Assembly (NCBI GenBank): GCA_021772775.1
Contig: JAJFLH010000025.1
Coordinates: 1 to 64,000, forward strand
DNA length: 64,000 bases
Origin: Mariprofundus sp.
GTDB lineage: Bacteria; Pseudomonadota; Zetaproteobacteria; Mariprofundales; Mariprofundaceae
Direction: 5' to 3'
Below the pieces are notes generated by a model, which made no database searches, had not been told where the DNA came from, and worked only from the letters and a program-made list of their open reading frames with translations. Made by a program: the position numbers and the translations under genes. Below, piece after piece: positions 16,768 to 24,380 of this stretch; position 1 is the stretch's first letter; each line of letters opens with the position of its first letter.

Positions 16768-17280
16768 TTAATCCTTATCTCTATTGGAGCAGGTACGAAA
16801 CAGATTATATGCCCAAATAAAGTTCGCCAACAGAACCAATGTTCCAAAGATTCCCATGGTAGCCAACCAAGGCCTCACAATCGCTTCAACCTCCTCAGGA
16901 GAAACGTGTTCAGAAGCAATCCCTCCAGCCACACCAGCTGCAGTAAAGAACACAACCATGCCAATCAGGCCAAAGTTATGCACCCAAAAATGCCACTTCA
17001 CCAATGTAAGGCTATAAATTGGACGCTGCACCAAACGCGGCACGATATAATAAACCGCTGCAAAGATTGCCATTTCAACCCAACCCAGCAAGTTAATATG
17101 AGTGTGAGCGCGAACAATCAAATTACCATGCAAACGATGATCAACAAAATGACGGAATTCGTGAATCCCCCCCATCAGGGCACCCCACGTAAAACCGATC
17201 ATACTATATATTATACATGCGAACACGAACCACAGTGTATATTTGATGTATTCTGGATCTTCCCATGGTTGGCGTTGCAT
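16768..17280 (-). CDS. mini-CcoN: shortened haem-copper-oxidase-like cytochrome b
   Basis: 170 residues, four helices. The segment VRAHTHINLLGWVEMAIFAA (His59, His61) followed by YYIVPRL, IYSLTLVKWHFWVHNFG (His97, His101) and a further helix aligns with the C-terminal haem-ligand helices of the canonical CcoN ([13 protein letters not shown]...YHLVPRLW...[11 protein letters not shown]). The helices bearing the Cu-B histidines and the tyrosine are missing, so it cannot reduce oxygen by itself. It probably binds one or two haems b and moves electrons across or along the membrane with the coupled cytochrome c. The stop of the cytochrome gene overlaps its start. Small CcoN-like proteins are known in databases, but their role is generally unassigned. 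Confidence 0.75.
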   Translation of the reverse strand: MQRQPWEDPEYIKYTLWFVFACIIYSMIGFTWGALMGGIHEFRHFVDHRLHGNLIVRAHTHINLLGWVEMAIFAAVYYIVPRLVQRPIYSLTLVKWHFWVHNFGLIGMVVFFTAAGVAGGIASEHVSPEEVEAIVRPWLATMGIFGTLVLLANFIWAYNLFRTCSNRDKD

Positions 17281-17903
17281 TATTTATCTCCTAATGTTTT
17301 GTCTACTTTATTATCAATATTTTTTTCACGAATATCTGTATATTTATCTTTCCATTCGCTTGGAGCCCAGGTATTAATCATAGAATCAATGAAGGGTGAC
17401 TCGCCTTTAGGCGGAACAGGTGACGATGCAGAGCCCTGTTCAGAAATCAACTCTGACAAAAATATTGCCATTAAATGACGATCAGCTTCAGACATTTCTG
17501 CTACAAAATAAGCTTGTTTAGGTTTAGGCCCATGATCCATCGTTTCATGCCCATAGACAGTCTCTGGATCCCTTAAAAAGTCTTCAATCCACTGTAAATT
17601 ACGCTTCGTGCCAATACCATCGAGGTTATTCCCCATATTTGTACCGCCTCGCATAGCACGATGACATTCTGTACAAGCGCTTTCCCGGAAAATCAAAGAA
17701 CCTCTATTTCCATCTGCACTCAGATTATAATGGGTTTTCTGCTCAAATATGGGCGTATCGCTCGTTGCCATCAGGTATTGCATGACACCAAAAGCAATTG
17801 ATGCAAATAATATGAATATTCCCGCTACAATAAACAGTAATTTTTCGCCGGTCTTTAGTGGTGATTTGTTGTCTTCTCTCATGAGAACGGCATTATCCGG
17901 CAT
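17280..17903 (-). CDS. membrane-anchored monohaem cytochrome c
   Basis: About 207 residues. An N-terminal anchor (about 22-44) is followed by a NorC/CcoO-like domain: RGSLIFRESACTECHRAMRG with haem site CTECH near residues 78-82, NNLDGIGTKRNLQWIEDFLRDPE, and Met candidates in FVAEMSEADRHLMAIF. The C-terminal 60 residues are an extra charged tail. I use ATG 17903; a later ATG at 17882 is possible, and the TTG one codon upstream less so. The gene is divergent from the lipoprotein gene at 17932 with only 28 bases between the starts. The partner is presumably the mini-CcoN, as the two genes overlap by one base. Confidence 0.75.
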   Translation of the reverse strand: MPDNAVLMREDNKSPLKTGEKLLFIVAGIFILFASIAFGVMQYLMATSDTPIFEQKTHYNLSADGNRGSLIFRESACTECHRAMRGGTNMGNNLDGIGTKRNLQWIEDFLRDPETVYGHETMDHGPKPKQAYFVAEMSEADRHLMAIFLSELISEQGSASSPVPPKGESPFIDSMINTWAPSEWKDKYTDIREKNIDNKVDKTLGDK

Positions 17904-17931
17904 CAATCAAGCTTTGCAACAAGGAGCCAAC

Positions 17932-18348
17932 ATGCATATCCGTTTCCTAACCATCCTCATGAGCCTTTTTCTTTTATCAGGTTGCATGACCCAGGCTGAT
18001 AAACAACAACAGGCCGACCAACTACTTCATCAGCTCCATCAGGCCATTCAAACCCAACAATGGGATCAGGCCAAAAAACTTTTCGATGCAAAGTTCTTTA
18101 AATCACAACCCGAAACAATTTGGCGTCAGAATATTATAGATACACAGAAATCCTTAGGCAAAATGCTATCATTCAATCTAGCCTCAAAAAGCAAGGACCC
18201 ACGTTTTAGTGGTGACTTTTATGTATATATTATTGCCATTCAACACGAACGCGGCTTTAGTAACGAAACAGTCACGATATTCAATAGCCTGGATAATGAC
18301 CAATTAACCATCGCTGGATACCTACTCACCAGCCGGAGAAATCAATGA
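17932..18348 (+). CDS. lipoprotein of unknown function
   Basis: 138 residues from the ATG preceded by AAGGAG; the frame is open further upstream, but the lipoprotein signal (MHIRFLTILMSLFLLSGC) fixes this start. The mature part has a helical start (ADKQQQADQLLHQLHQAIQTQ) and a mixed domain (FYVYIIAIQHERGFSNETVTI), similar in shape to DUF4019-like small periplasmic domains, though no family can be proven. It overlaps the next lipoprotein gene by four bases. Confidence 0.75.
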   Translation: MHIRFLTILMSLFLLSGCMTQADKQQQADQLLHQLHQAIQTQQWDQAKKLFDAKFFKSQPETIWRQNIIDTQKSLGKMLSFNLASKSKDPRFSGDFYVYIIAIQHERGFSNETVTIFNSLDNDQLTIAGYLLTSRRNQ

Positions 18349-18704
18349 ATAAAAGAATTGCCATCATCCTAGCCACCATGCTCTTTAGCGCGTGCAGCCA
18401 AACTTACGAAAAATCAACACCCATGTCTGTTTTACAACAACTACCGGGACTCTGGACAACCAGCATTGGAACAGGAGATATCCGCTTTTATGAAGATGAA
18501 ACGGTAAAACTCACCTTCCCCACTCGCACCCCGCCGCTTAAGCTGATCTCGCAATATCAAGATGTTAAAGAGAACACAATCGGCATTGCACTGGGTGGCT
18601 TTTGGAGCGGCCCAATATTAATCGACACCAGTGACATCAATAACAATATTATCTCAGTTAGATTCCCTGATGAAGAGCCCGTTAAGTTCCATAGGAGCCA
18701 GTAA
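18345..18704 (+). CDS. second small lipoprotein
   Basis: 119 residues with signal and lipobox (MLFSAC, Cys17). The mature part looks like a small beta-barrel or lipocalin-like domain (LPGLWTTSIGTGDIRFYEDE, then FPTRTPPLKLISQY). ATGA overlap with the upstream gene indicates one operon. Function unknown. Confidence 0.7.
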   Translation: MNKRIAIILATMLFSACSQTYEKSTPMSVLQQLPGLWTTSIGTGDIRFYEDETVKLTFPTRTPPLKLISQYQDVKENTIGIALGGFWSGPILIDTSDINNNIISVRFPDEEPVKFHRSQ

Positions 18705-19041
18705 AACAAGCAACATTCACTATCGAATAAACCCACACCATGAACCCATCGGACTATGGCAATTCGTTGCGAGTAGAAGCAACATAATCATGCTTTCAAT
18801 GCGCGTGATAGCCCCACAGCAGGACTACCCGACAAGAAAGCAGACCTGAGCCGAAGGGCGAAAGCCATGGATAGTCTTAATGATGAATCAGGCTATTTTA
18901 AACCACTGTCCTTGCCGCACACAACTCCATGAGATAAAAGCCAGTGAGAAGCTACCTAGGTGGCGCGATACAGGAGCTTTAGCGCGTAGGTTTTAGCTCA
19001 GCATGAGACCATGCGTTGCAAACAATCAGCAGCTAACAACG
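18705..19041. other. 340-base stretch ending in a terminator, no protein gene seen
   Basis: No supported reading frame. The stretch contains a GNRA-type hairpin (GGCGAAAGCC near 18857-18866) and other short complementary runs, and is followed by a good terminator. It may be a long 3' untranslated region of the two lipoprotein genes, or a small RNA. I could not match it to a known riboswitch, 6S, SRP, tmRNA or RNase P pattern. Confidence 0.35.
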
Positions 19042-19068
19042 AAAAAGGGAGGCCGAGCCTCCCCTTTT
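19042..19068. terminator. bidirectional-looking hairpin terminator
   Basis: AAAAAGGGAGGC, loop CGA, GCCTCCCCTTTT: a strong stem with A and T flanks. It can end plus-strand transcripts from 17932-18704. Confidence 0.75.
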
Positions 19069-19221
19069 CATTTCAAAAAACTCAAACAACATGAGCTTAA
19101 ATAATCAGACCCTGACATTGAGCCCTAGCCTTATAAGCTGTCATCATCTATCTCTTCAAATCAATCCTATTGATCGGAGAATCCCCCCATCACCTGACAC
19201 TGACACTATATGTAATCAGCA

Positions 19222-19254
19222 CAAAAAAAAATGGGAGGCAAAGCCTCCCATTTG
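19222..19254 (-). terminator. terminator of the dihaem cytochrome gene
   Basis: ATGGGAGGC, loop AAA, GCCTCCCAT. Read on the minus strand the stem is followed by nine T residues, 24 bases after the cytochrome stop. Confidence 0.85.
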
Positions 19255-19277
19255 ATCTAATCGATGATTACTTTAAA

Positions 19278-20051
19278 TCAATGACGTGGGGCAGAAGGAT
19301 TTCCTGCAGTCGAAGGACGACTCACAGTCAAGAACGCTGCCAGATTAGCAATATCTTCATCAGTCAAGTTAGCTGCAACTTTACGCATCTGCGCTTGATG
19401 ATCGTTATCACGAGCCTGCTCGTCATCTTTCGAAGAAGTAGTCGCACCCAAACGGAATGCTTCCATCTCATGTTTCAGATAATTATATTTCTGACCACCA
19501 ATGGCTGGGTACATATTACCAGCAGAACGACCGTTAAATGCATGGCAGCTCATACAAGCTGATATACCACGCTTTTCATCACCATAGTTCACAAGGACTT
19601 TACCTTTATGAACGATGCCAACATCATCACCGGCTCTACGCATCGCATCCAAATCAGAACCCAAAGTTGGTGTCTTCAATGTATGCACATAAGCAGAGAC
19701 ATCACGACGCTGTTCGCGAGTCATTGCTTTCGCAATATCATTCATCTGGTACATAGCATTATCCATACGCTTGTCAGTAGCGAAATCTTCCAGCTGTTTC
19801 CAAATATATTTCTCAACCTGATATGCAAGACGAGGTGTGCTCATTTCATCAGAACCCATACCGCCAGTACCATGACAACCAGCACAAGCCGGGACATCAT
19901 CACCTAAACCGCTATCAAAAATAATACGACCCTTTACCACATCGCCACCGCCGCCACTTACTCCATCATGAATCCCGGCTACAGCAGACGTCGCTGCCCA
20001 ACTTACGCTCAGCAGTGCCGCAGCACTGATTAACATCATTAAACGCTTCAT
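19278..20051 (-). CDS. periplasmic dihaem cytochrome c (c4-like)
   Basis: 257 residues. A signal peptide (about 1-25) precedes two class I domains with haem sites CAGCH (residues 56-60) and CMSCH (166-170). The pattern ACAGCHGTGGMGSDEMSTPRLA...YIWKQLEDFATDKR repeated as ACMSCHAFNGRSAGNMYPAIGGQKYNYLKHEMEAFR is that of cytochrome c4, which donates electrons to cbb3-type oxidases. It is preceded in the same direction by a 43-residue membrane peptide and followed by a clean terminator. A role as a major soluble carrier feeding one of the oxidases here is likely. Confidence 0.85.
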   Translation of the reverse strand: MKRLMMLISAAALLSVSWAATSAVAGIHDGVSGGGGDVVKGRIIFDSGLGDDVPACAGCHGTGGMGSDEMSTPRLAYQVEKYIWKQLEDFATDKRMDNAMYQMNDIAKAMTREQRRDVSAYVHTLKTPTLGSDLDAMRRAGDDVGIVHKGKVLVNYGDEKRGISACMSCHAFNGRSAGNMYPAIGGQKYNYLKHEMEAFRLGATTSSKDDEQARDNDHQAQMRKVAANLTDEDIANLAAFLTVSRPSTAGNPSAPRH

Positions 20052-20091
20052 TCTTTCCTCCCTATTATTAAAATAAATTGATTAATAAAAC

Positions 20092-20223
20092 TTAATCGTC
20101 TTTCAACGATGCTTTAAACATCATTATCGCAATCGTAAAAGATACAACAGCTAAAACGCCATACATTTTCCAAACATCTGCATTATTAAAATCAATGGAT
20201 GCTTCAATAAATTCACCTAACAT
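20092..20223 (-). CDS. 43-residue membrane micropeptide with IDFNNADV motif
   Basis: Encodes MLGEFIEASIDFNNADVWKM, a membrane helix (about residues 19-36) and a short charged end (KASLKDD). GGGAGG lies five bases before ATG. Forty bases separate it from the dihaem cytochrome gene, so they are probably cotranscribed. The IDFNNADV stretch before the helix closely resembles IDFDNAQV in the 44-residue peptide of the divergent oxidase operon, suggesting a shared family. Confidence 0.7.
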   Translation of the reverse strand: MLGEFIEASIDFNNADVWKMYGVLAVVSFTIAIMMFKASLKDD

Positions 20224-20372
20224 ATATGCCTCCCAGCATTAGGAATGTCCCTAAATAAATTCAGGTCGCTAGACTGACTTATTTTTATACACAACTCAAG
20301 CAATTATAAACGTTAAGTTAAATGCTTGTTAAAATAAGATCACGCACCCTCGCAGAAACATAAGCCAGAAAC

Positions 20373-20399
20373 AAAAAAAGGGAGCCGAAGCTCCCTTTT
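20373..20399 (-). terminator. terminator of the rplS transcript
   Basis: GGGAGC, loop CGAA, GCTCCC. On the minus strand it is followed by seven T residues. It lies just downstream of rplS. Confidence 0.85.
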
Positions 20400-20426
20400 C
20401 TTACAATCTTATCACAACTCCAAAAC

Positions 20427-20795
20427 CTAGAAGCGACGCTCGCGAATACGAGCCGCTTTACCACGCAATTCACGTAGATAATAAAGTTTAGCACGACGGA
20501 CACGACCATGACGCATAACCTTAACACTCTCGAGCATAGGCGAATGCAGCGGGAACACACGCTCAACACCTACATTGCTGGAAATCTTGCGAACGGTGAA
20601 GCTGCTGGAAATACCATTGTTATGACGTGCAATCACTACACCCTCATAAGCCTGTAAACGCTCAGTCTTAACCACACCATTCTTGGTATCTTTAAAATCG
20701 ATAATACGAACATTCACGCGAACAGTATCGCCCTCGCGGAATGACGGAATATCGTCACGCAGCTGATCCTTGGTTACATCATCCAGTGCACGCAT
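20427..20795 (-). CDS. rplS: 50S ribosomal protein L19
   Basis: 122 residues, normal length. Family motifs are [51 protein letters not shown] and [19 protein letters not shown]19 sits at the 30S-50S interface. It is the last gene before a terminator. In many bacteria rplS follows rpsP-rimM-trmD; here the gene upstream is a SPOUT-type protein instead, and trmD is not in the window. Confidence 0.95.
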   Translation of the reverse strand: MRALDDVTKDQLRDDIPSFREGDTVRVNVRIIDFKDTKNGVVKTERLQAYEGVVIARHNNGISSSFTVRKISSNVGVERVFPLHSPMLESVKVMRHGRVRRAKLYYLRELRGKAARIRERRF

Positions 20796-20826
20796 TGTTT
20801 TGCCTCCGAAACTTGTGTCAGTTTTA

Positions 20827-21354
20827 CTAGCGCCACATGCGATCCAAATAGATCGCTAAGGCTCCCCTGACAGAAAGGTGGCGCACTTTACCCACACCTT
20901 CGATGGGTGACAACCATCCATTTTGTTTTGGCATATTTTTTACATCCAAACCGGAGCCTGTCCCGAACACAATGAGATGTTTCCCTTCCATTTTCAATAA
21001 CTTAGCAGGATCGACACACTCACCTTCGGGAGGTGTGGCGGAGGTATACCATAGCTGATAATCATCCTCATCAAATATATCCTGCAAAGAATGCACACAT
21101 TTTATGGCTTGCAAGACTGATTTACGGGCCCGGTTTTTATCACCTCCGGCTCCATTAAGGTAATAATCTGTCATATCATCAATCAGCGCATGCATACCCG
21201 CAGCCGGATGCACCAAGTATACCGGTGCCACATCATAGAAAGCACAGCTACGTGCAAAGTCATGCACATCTATTGAAGTAATTGCAGTTGCGCTGGTCTC
21301 ACCTTTGCGATTCAAAATGGGATAGTGCAGTAGAGCGACGGCTATTTTAGCCAT
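20827..21354 (-). CDS. SPOUT-type RNA methyltransferase-like protein (TM1570/RNA_Me_trans family)
   Basis: 175 residues. [46 protein letters not shown] and the knot region [11 protein letters not shown]...[26 protein letters not shown] are the features of this family, which in some bacteria is fused to or adjacent to TrmD. The C-terminal trefoil-knot motifs indicate SAM binding. The substrate is not known with certainty. Placement directly upstream of rplS agrees with a link to ribosome or tRNA maturation. Confidence 0.8.
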   Translation of the reverse strand: MAKIAVALLHYPILNRKGETSATAITSIDVHDFARSCAFYDVAPVYLVHPAAGMHALIDDMTDYYLNGAGGDKNRARKSVLQAIKCVHSLQDIFDEDDYQLWYTSATPPEGECVDPAKLLKMEGKHLIVFGTGSGLDVKNMPKQNGWLSPIEGVGKVRHLSVRGALAIYLDRMWR

Positions 21355-21357
21355 CGT

Positions 21358-21984
21358 TTACGGCAGCCTTGGGCGCGGTCTTGGAGGCGTGTCATGGTAA
21401 CGGTCATATCTGCCCGTCCTGCTCGCATGGATTTGATGTGCCGCGTAAAAAACCACCAAACCTATCAATATACCCGCACTCTGAATCAACCAAACGGAAG
21501 GAATTTCTGAGGACCTACTTCCAGATGGAGAAAACAGAACCAACGTCTCTATCCCCACCTTCAGCACAAACAATAAAAGCAATACGACACCAAACCAATA
21601 AGATTGCGAAAAACGCTCGGTTTCAAGAATAAGAAACCATATTGCCAGCATAGCCATAACCGCAGCCACGCCAAAAGCACCACGATAATCCACATAATCA
21701 GGCAAAAGCATCAACAGCAATCCAGTCATCACCGGCATCGCAAGCATCAGACTTAATATAAGGTGATGTGCTTTAACAAAGCGCCCAACAACCAAACCAG
21801 TCAACGCAATAATAAAACTATTCAAGATCAATTGAGAGGATTTAAAGTGGGTCATCTGCGCCGTCCACAAGCGCCACCACTCCCCGGCCAGTATGGCTTC
21901 TTTGTCAAAAACCAACAAAGCAACATTATGGGGTGATAAAAACCAAATAGCCCAGCAGGCTATTGCGAACAGAACGCCAACCAT
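21358..21984 (-). CDS. rhombosortase-like rhomboid membrane protein without catalytic residues
   Basis: 208 residues, six to seven helices. The N-terminal motif GEWWRLWTAQMTHFKSSQLILN matches rhombosortases (GEWWRL-T-H...HL-LN), which process GlyGly-CTERM proteins. The catalytic serine motif G-x-S-G-x-x-H-G is replaced by YRGAFGVAAV (Ser to Phe, and the His lost), and the last helix shows QSAGILIG where the second catalytic His of AHLxG would be. It is therefore probably a pseudo-enzyme. The C-terminus is basic and proline-rich (PPRPRPRLP). It lies four bases from the SPOUT gene. Confidence 0.65.
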   Translation of the reverse strand: MVGVLFAIACWAIWFLSPHNVALLVFDKEAILAGEWWRLWTAQMTHFKSSQLILNSFIIALTGLVVGRFVKAHHLILSLMLAMPVMTGLLLMLLPDYVDYRGAFGVAAVMAMLAIWFLILETERFSQSYWFGVVLLLLFVLKVGIETLVLFSPSGSRSSEIPSVWLIQSAGILIGLVVFYAAHQIHASRTGRYDRYHDTPPRPRPRLP

Positions 21985-22000
21985 ACTTATGAAGTGCCTT

Positions 22001-23224
22001 TTAGGCCGGCGGAGATAGATCTAGCCCAAAGGCTGAGTGCAGGGAACGCACTGCCAATTCGATGTACTTTTCTTCGATCACCACAGTAATCTTAATTTCA
22101 CTGGTGGTAATCATCTGAATATTTACCCCTTCCTTAGCCAGCGTATCAAACATCATCTTCGCCACGCCGGCATGCGAACGCATACCAACACCGATCACCG
22201 ACACTTTAGCGACAGTGTCATCACCCTTCACATCGCGTCCCTGCATCTGTTCGCACAACATACGCATAATTCCCATGGTCTGCTCATAGTCACTGCGCGG
22301 GACAGTGAATGTGATATCGGTATAACCCTGTTCAGATACATTCTGAACGATCACATCAACATTAACCCCTGCTTCAGCGATTGGGCCAAAAACATTGGCA
22401 GCAATACCGGGCTGATCAGGAATACCCATGATAGTAATTTTGGCCTCATCGCGATTATAGGCCACTCCGGAAATCGCAGCTCGTTCCATTGTTTCATCCT
22501 CTCCTACAACCATAGTACCTACCACCGGGTCAAAACTTGAGCGCAAATGTATTGGCATCTGAAAGCGCATAGCCAACTCAACAGAACGCGTTTGCAATAC
22601 TTTCGCCCCCAACGAGGCAAACTCCAACATCTCTTCGTAACTGATGCGCTCCATCTTCTGCGCCTTGGGAACCATGCGTGGATCAGTCGTATAAATACCA
22701 TCAACATCGGTATAAATATCACAAGCATCCGCTTCGACAGCAACAGCAAGTGCCACAGCAGATGTATCCGAACCACCACGCCCCAGCGTAGTCACACTAC
22801 CCTTCTCATCCACACCTTGGAAACCTGTCACTACTGGCACTTCACCAGCCTGCATATGCCTTAGAAGATGTGAGCTTTCCACACTTTTAATGCGCGCGCG
22901 AGCATGATCAGCAGAGGTGACAAAACCGGCCTGCCCACCGCTGTAAGAGTAGGCAACAACGCCACGCTTTTGCAACTCAATCGCCAACAACGCTGCAGTG
23001 ACTTGCTCACCGGTTGCAACCAGCGCATCCAGTTCACGAGCAGCTGGTTGCTCACTCATCTCATTCGCCATTGCCACCAACCTGTTGGTTTCTCCACTCA
23101 TGGCTGACACTACAACAGCAATCTGCACACCACGCGCCAACTCAGCCTGCACAATATCGGCTGTTTTCTGGATACGCTCCAGAGACCCTACCGATGTACC
23201 GCCAAACTTCTGTACAATACGCAT
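22001..23224 (-). CDS. lysC: aspartate kinase
   Basis: 407 residues, monofunctional class. The kinase domain begins VQKFGGTSVGSLERIQ and contains TLGRGGSDTSAVALA and the aspartate-binding VDGIYTTDPRMV. Two ACT domains follow (about 265-400: IMGIPDQPGIAANVFGPIAE and VIGVGMRSHAGVAKMMFD), giving feedback control by lysine and/or threonine. It phosphorylates aspartate, the first step to lysine, threonine and methionine. The start overlaps the exbD stop by one base (TAATG). Confidence 0.95.
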   Translation of the reverse strand: MRIVQKFGGTSVGSLERIQKTADIVQAELARGVQIAVVVSAMSGETNRLVAMANEMSEQPAARELDALVATGEQVTAALLAIELQKRGVVAYSYSGGQAGFVTSADHARARIKSVESSHLLRHMQAGEVPVVTGFQGVDEKGSVTTLGRGGSDTSAVALAVAVEADACDIYTDVDGIYTTDPRMVPKAQKMERISYEEMLEFASLGAKVLQTRSVELAMRFQMPIHLRSSFDPVVGTMVVGEDETMERAAISGVAYNRDEAKITIMGIPDQPGIAANVFGPIAEAGVNVDVIVQNVSEQGYTDITFTVPRSDYEQTMGIMRMLCEQMQGRDVKGDDTVAKVSVIGVGMRSHAGVAKMMFDTLAKEGVNIQMITTSEIKITVVIEEKYIELAVRSLHSAFGLDLSPPA

Positions 23225-23640
23225 TACCGATCACCTTCAGAAGACGCCACCGTAGCGATGCCAATTTTACTCATATGCAATCCTCGCAGTGTATCAAGCA
23301 CATAAACCACCCGTTTATGGCGCGCATCGGCATCAGCCCTCAGAACCACCCGCATATTTGGATCGCCTTTCGAGATATTCAGAATCCGTTTACGCAAATC
23401 ACTGTCGCGCACTGCTTTATCCTGAACAAAAAGCCTTCCTTTTGCATTGACACTAATGGTCACCTGCTTGGGCTCTTGTTGCTGAGCAGTAGCTTTACTC
23501 GATGGCAAATCAAGCTTAAGACTGGAGCTCACACTAAAGGTTGTCGATACCATGAAAAAAATAAGCATCAAAAAAACGACATCGACCAATGGTGTTATGT
23601 CCACCAGATAATCAACACGCTTTTTAGGGCGCAAATTCAT
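23224..23640 (-). CDS. exbD: ExbD/TolR family biopolymer transporter
   Basis: 138 residues. A basic N-terminus (NLRPKKRVDYLVDITPLVDVV) leads into one helix containing the membrane aspartate of ExbD/TolR (DITPLVDVVFLML, Asp near residue 19). A periplasmic domain follows with RVVLRADADARHKRVVYVLD, the usual family ending. It couples proton flow to TonB- or Tol-type energy transfer with the upstream ExbB; the genes overlap by four bases. No tonB or tolB is nearby, so ExbD or TolR cannot be distinguished. Confidence 0.88.
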   Translation of the reverse strand: MNLRPKKRVDYLVDITPLVDVVFLMLIFFMVSTTFSVSSSLKLDLPSSKATAQQQEPKQVTISVNAKGRLFVQDKAVRDSDLRKRILNISKGDPNMRVVLRADADARHKRVVYVLDTLRGLHMSKIGIATVASSEGDR

Positions 23641-24245
23641 GCACGTTCCCCTTTCAGCAGCTCAACAAAACGCATGGCATGCTGCTCAATCTCCAACACA
23701 AAGCGATCAACACGCGACTCAAAGTAGCGATAGGCTACCAGAGACGGGATGGCTACAGACAGACCGAACGCAGTTGTATTCAATGCTTTGGAAATGCCAC
23801 CGGCCAACACATCGGCCTTACCAACGCCAACCAAGGAGATCTGCTGAAACACTTCGATCATACCAATGACCGTACCCAACAAACCCAGCAGCGGTGCAAT
23901 CGCAGCAATCAAACCGAGCACCCCCACAAAACGATCCATATGCGCAACTTCCTGACGCCCCGTCTCTTCCAAAATTTCTTTCATCACTGAACGCCGCACA
24001 CCACGATTTGATAATGCCACCCACAACACGCGACTCATCGCTGTGTTATTGGCCTGACATGACTGCATGGCCTTTTTCACATCACCTTCACGCACCGCTT
24101 TTTCAACAAACTTCACTTCCGATAAAGGCAACACCACAGAACGCCGCAAACTCCAGGCACGTTCAAAAATAATAGTCAGCGATAGCACTGATGCAGCCAG
24201 TAAAATATACATCACGATGCCGCCCTGCTGGATAAACTCTAACAA
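23637..24245 (-). CDS. exbB: ExbB/TolQ family MotA-like channel protein
   Basis: 202 residues. Three helices are found in the positions usual for ExbB: IVMYILLAASVLSLTIIFER near the N-terminus, the long pair VGVLGLIAAIAPLLGLLGTVIGMIEVF, and ALNTTAFGLSVAIPSLVAYRYF. GTVIGMIEVF and the TTAFGL motif are diagnostic. It forms the proton channel with ExbD. Confidence 0.9.
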   Translation of the reverse strand: MLEFIQQGGIVMYILLAASVLSLTIIFERAWSLRRSVVLPLSEVKFVEKAVREGDVKKAMQSCQANNTAMSRVLWVALSNRGVRRSVMKEILEETGRQEVAHMDRFVGVLGLIAAIAPLLGLLGTVIGMIEVFQQISLVGVGKADVLAGGISKALNTTAFGLSVAIPSLVAYRYFESRVDRFVLEIEQHAMRFVELLKGERA

Positions 24246-24380
24246 AGGATACCTCCATAACCGACGATCATATCATCATTCGGCTCTCTTCCACTCAATT
24301 GATTCACTGATGATTCATTCAGGTTACACAATCAAAGGCGGCAATTATGATTAGGACACAGCAAATGTCATCCTCAACAC

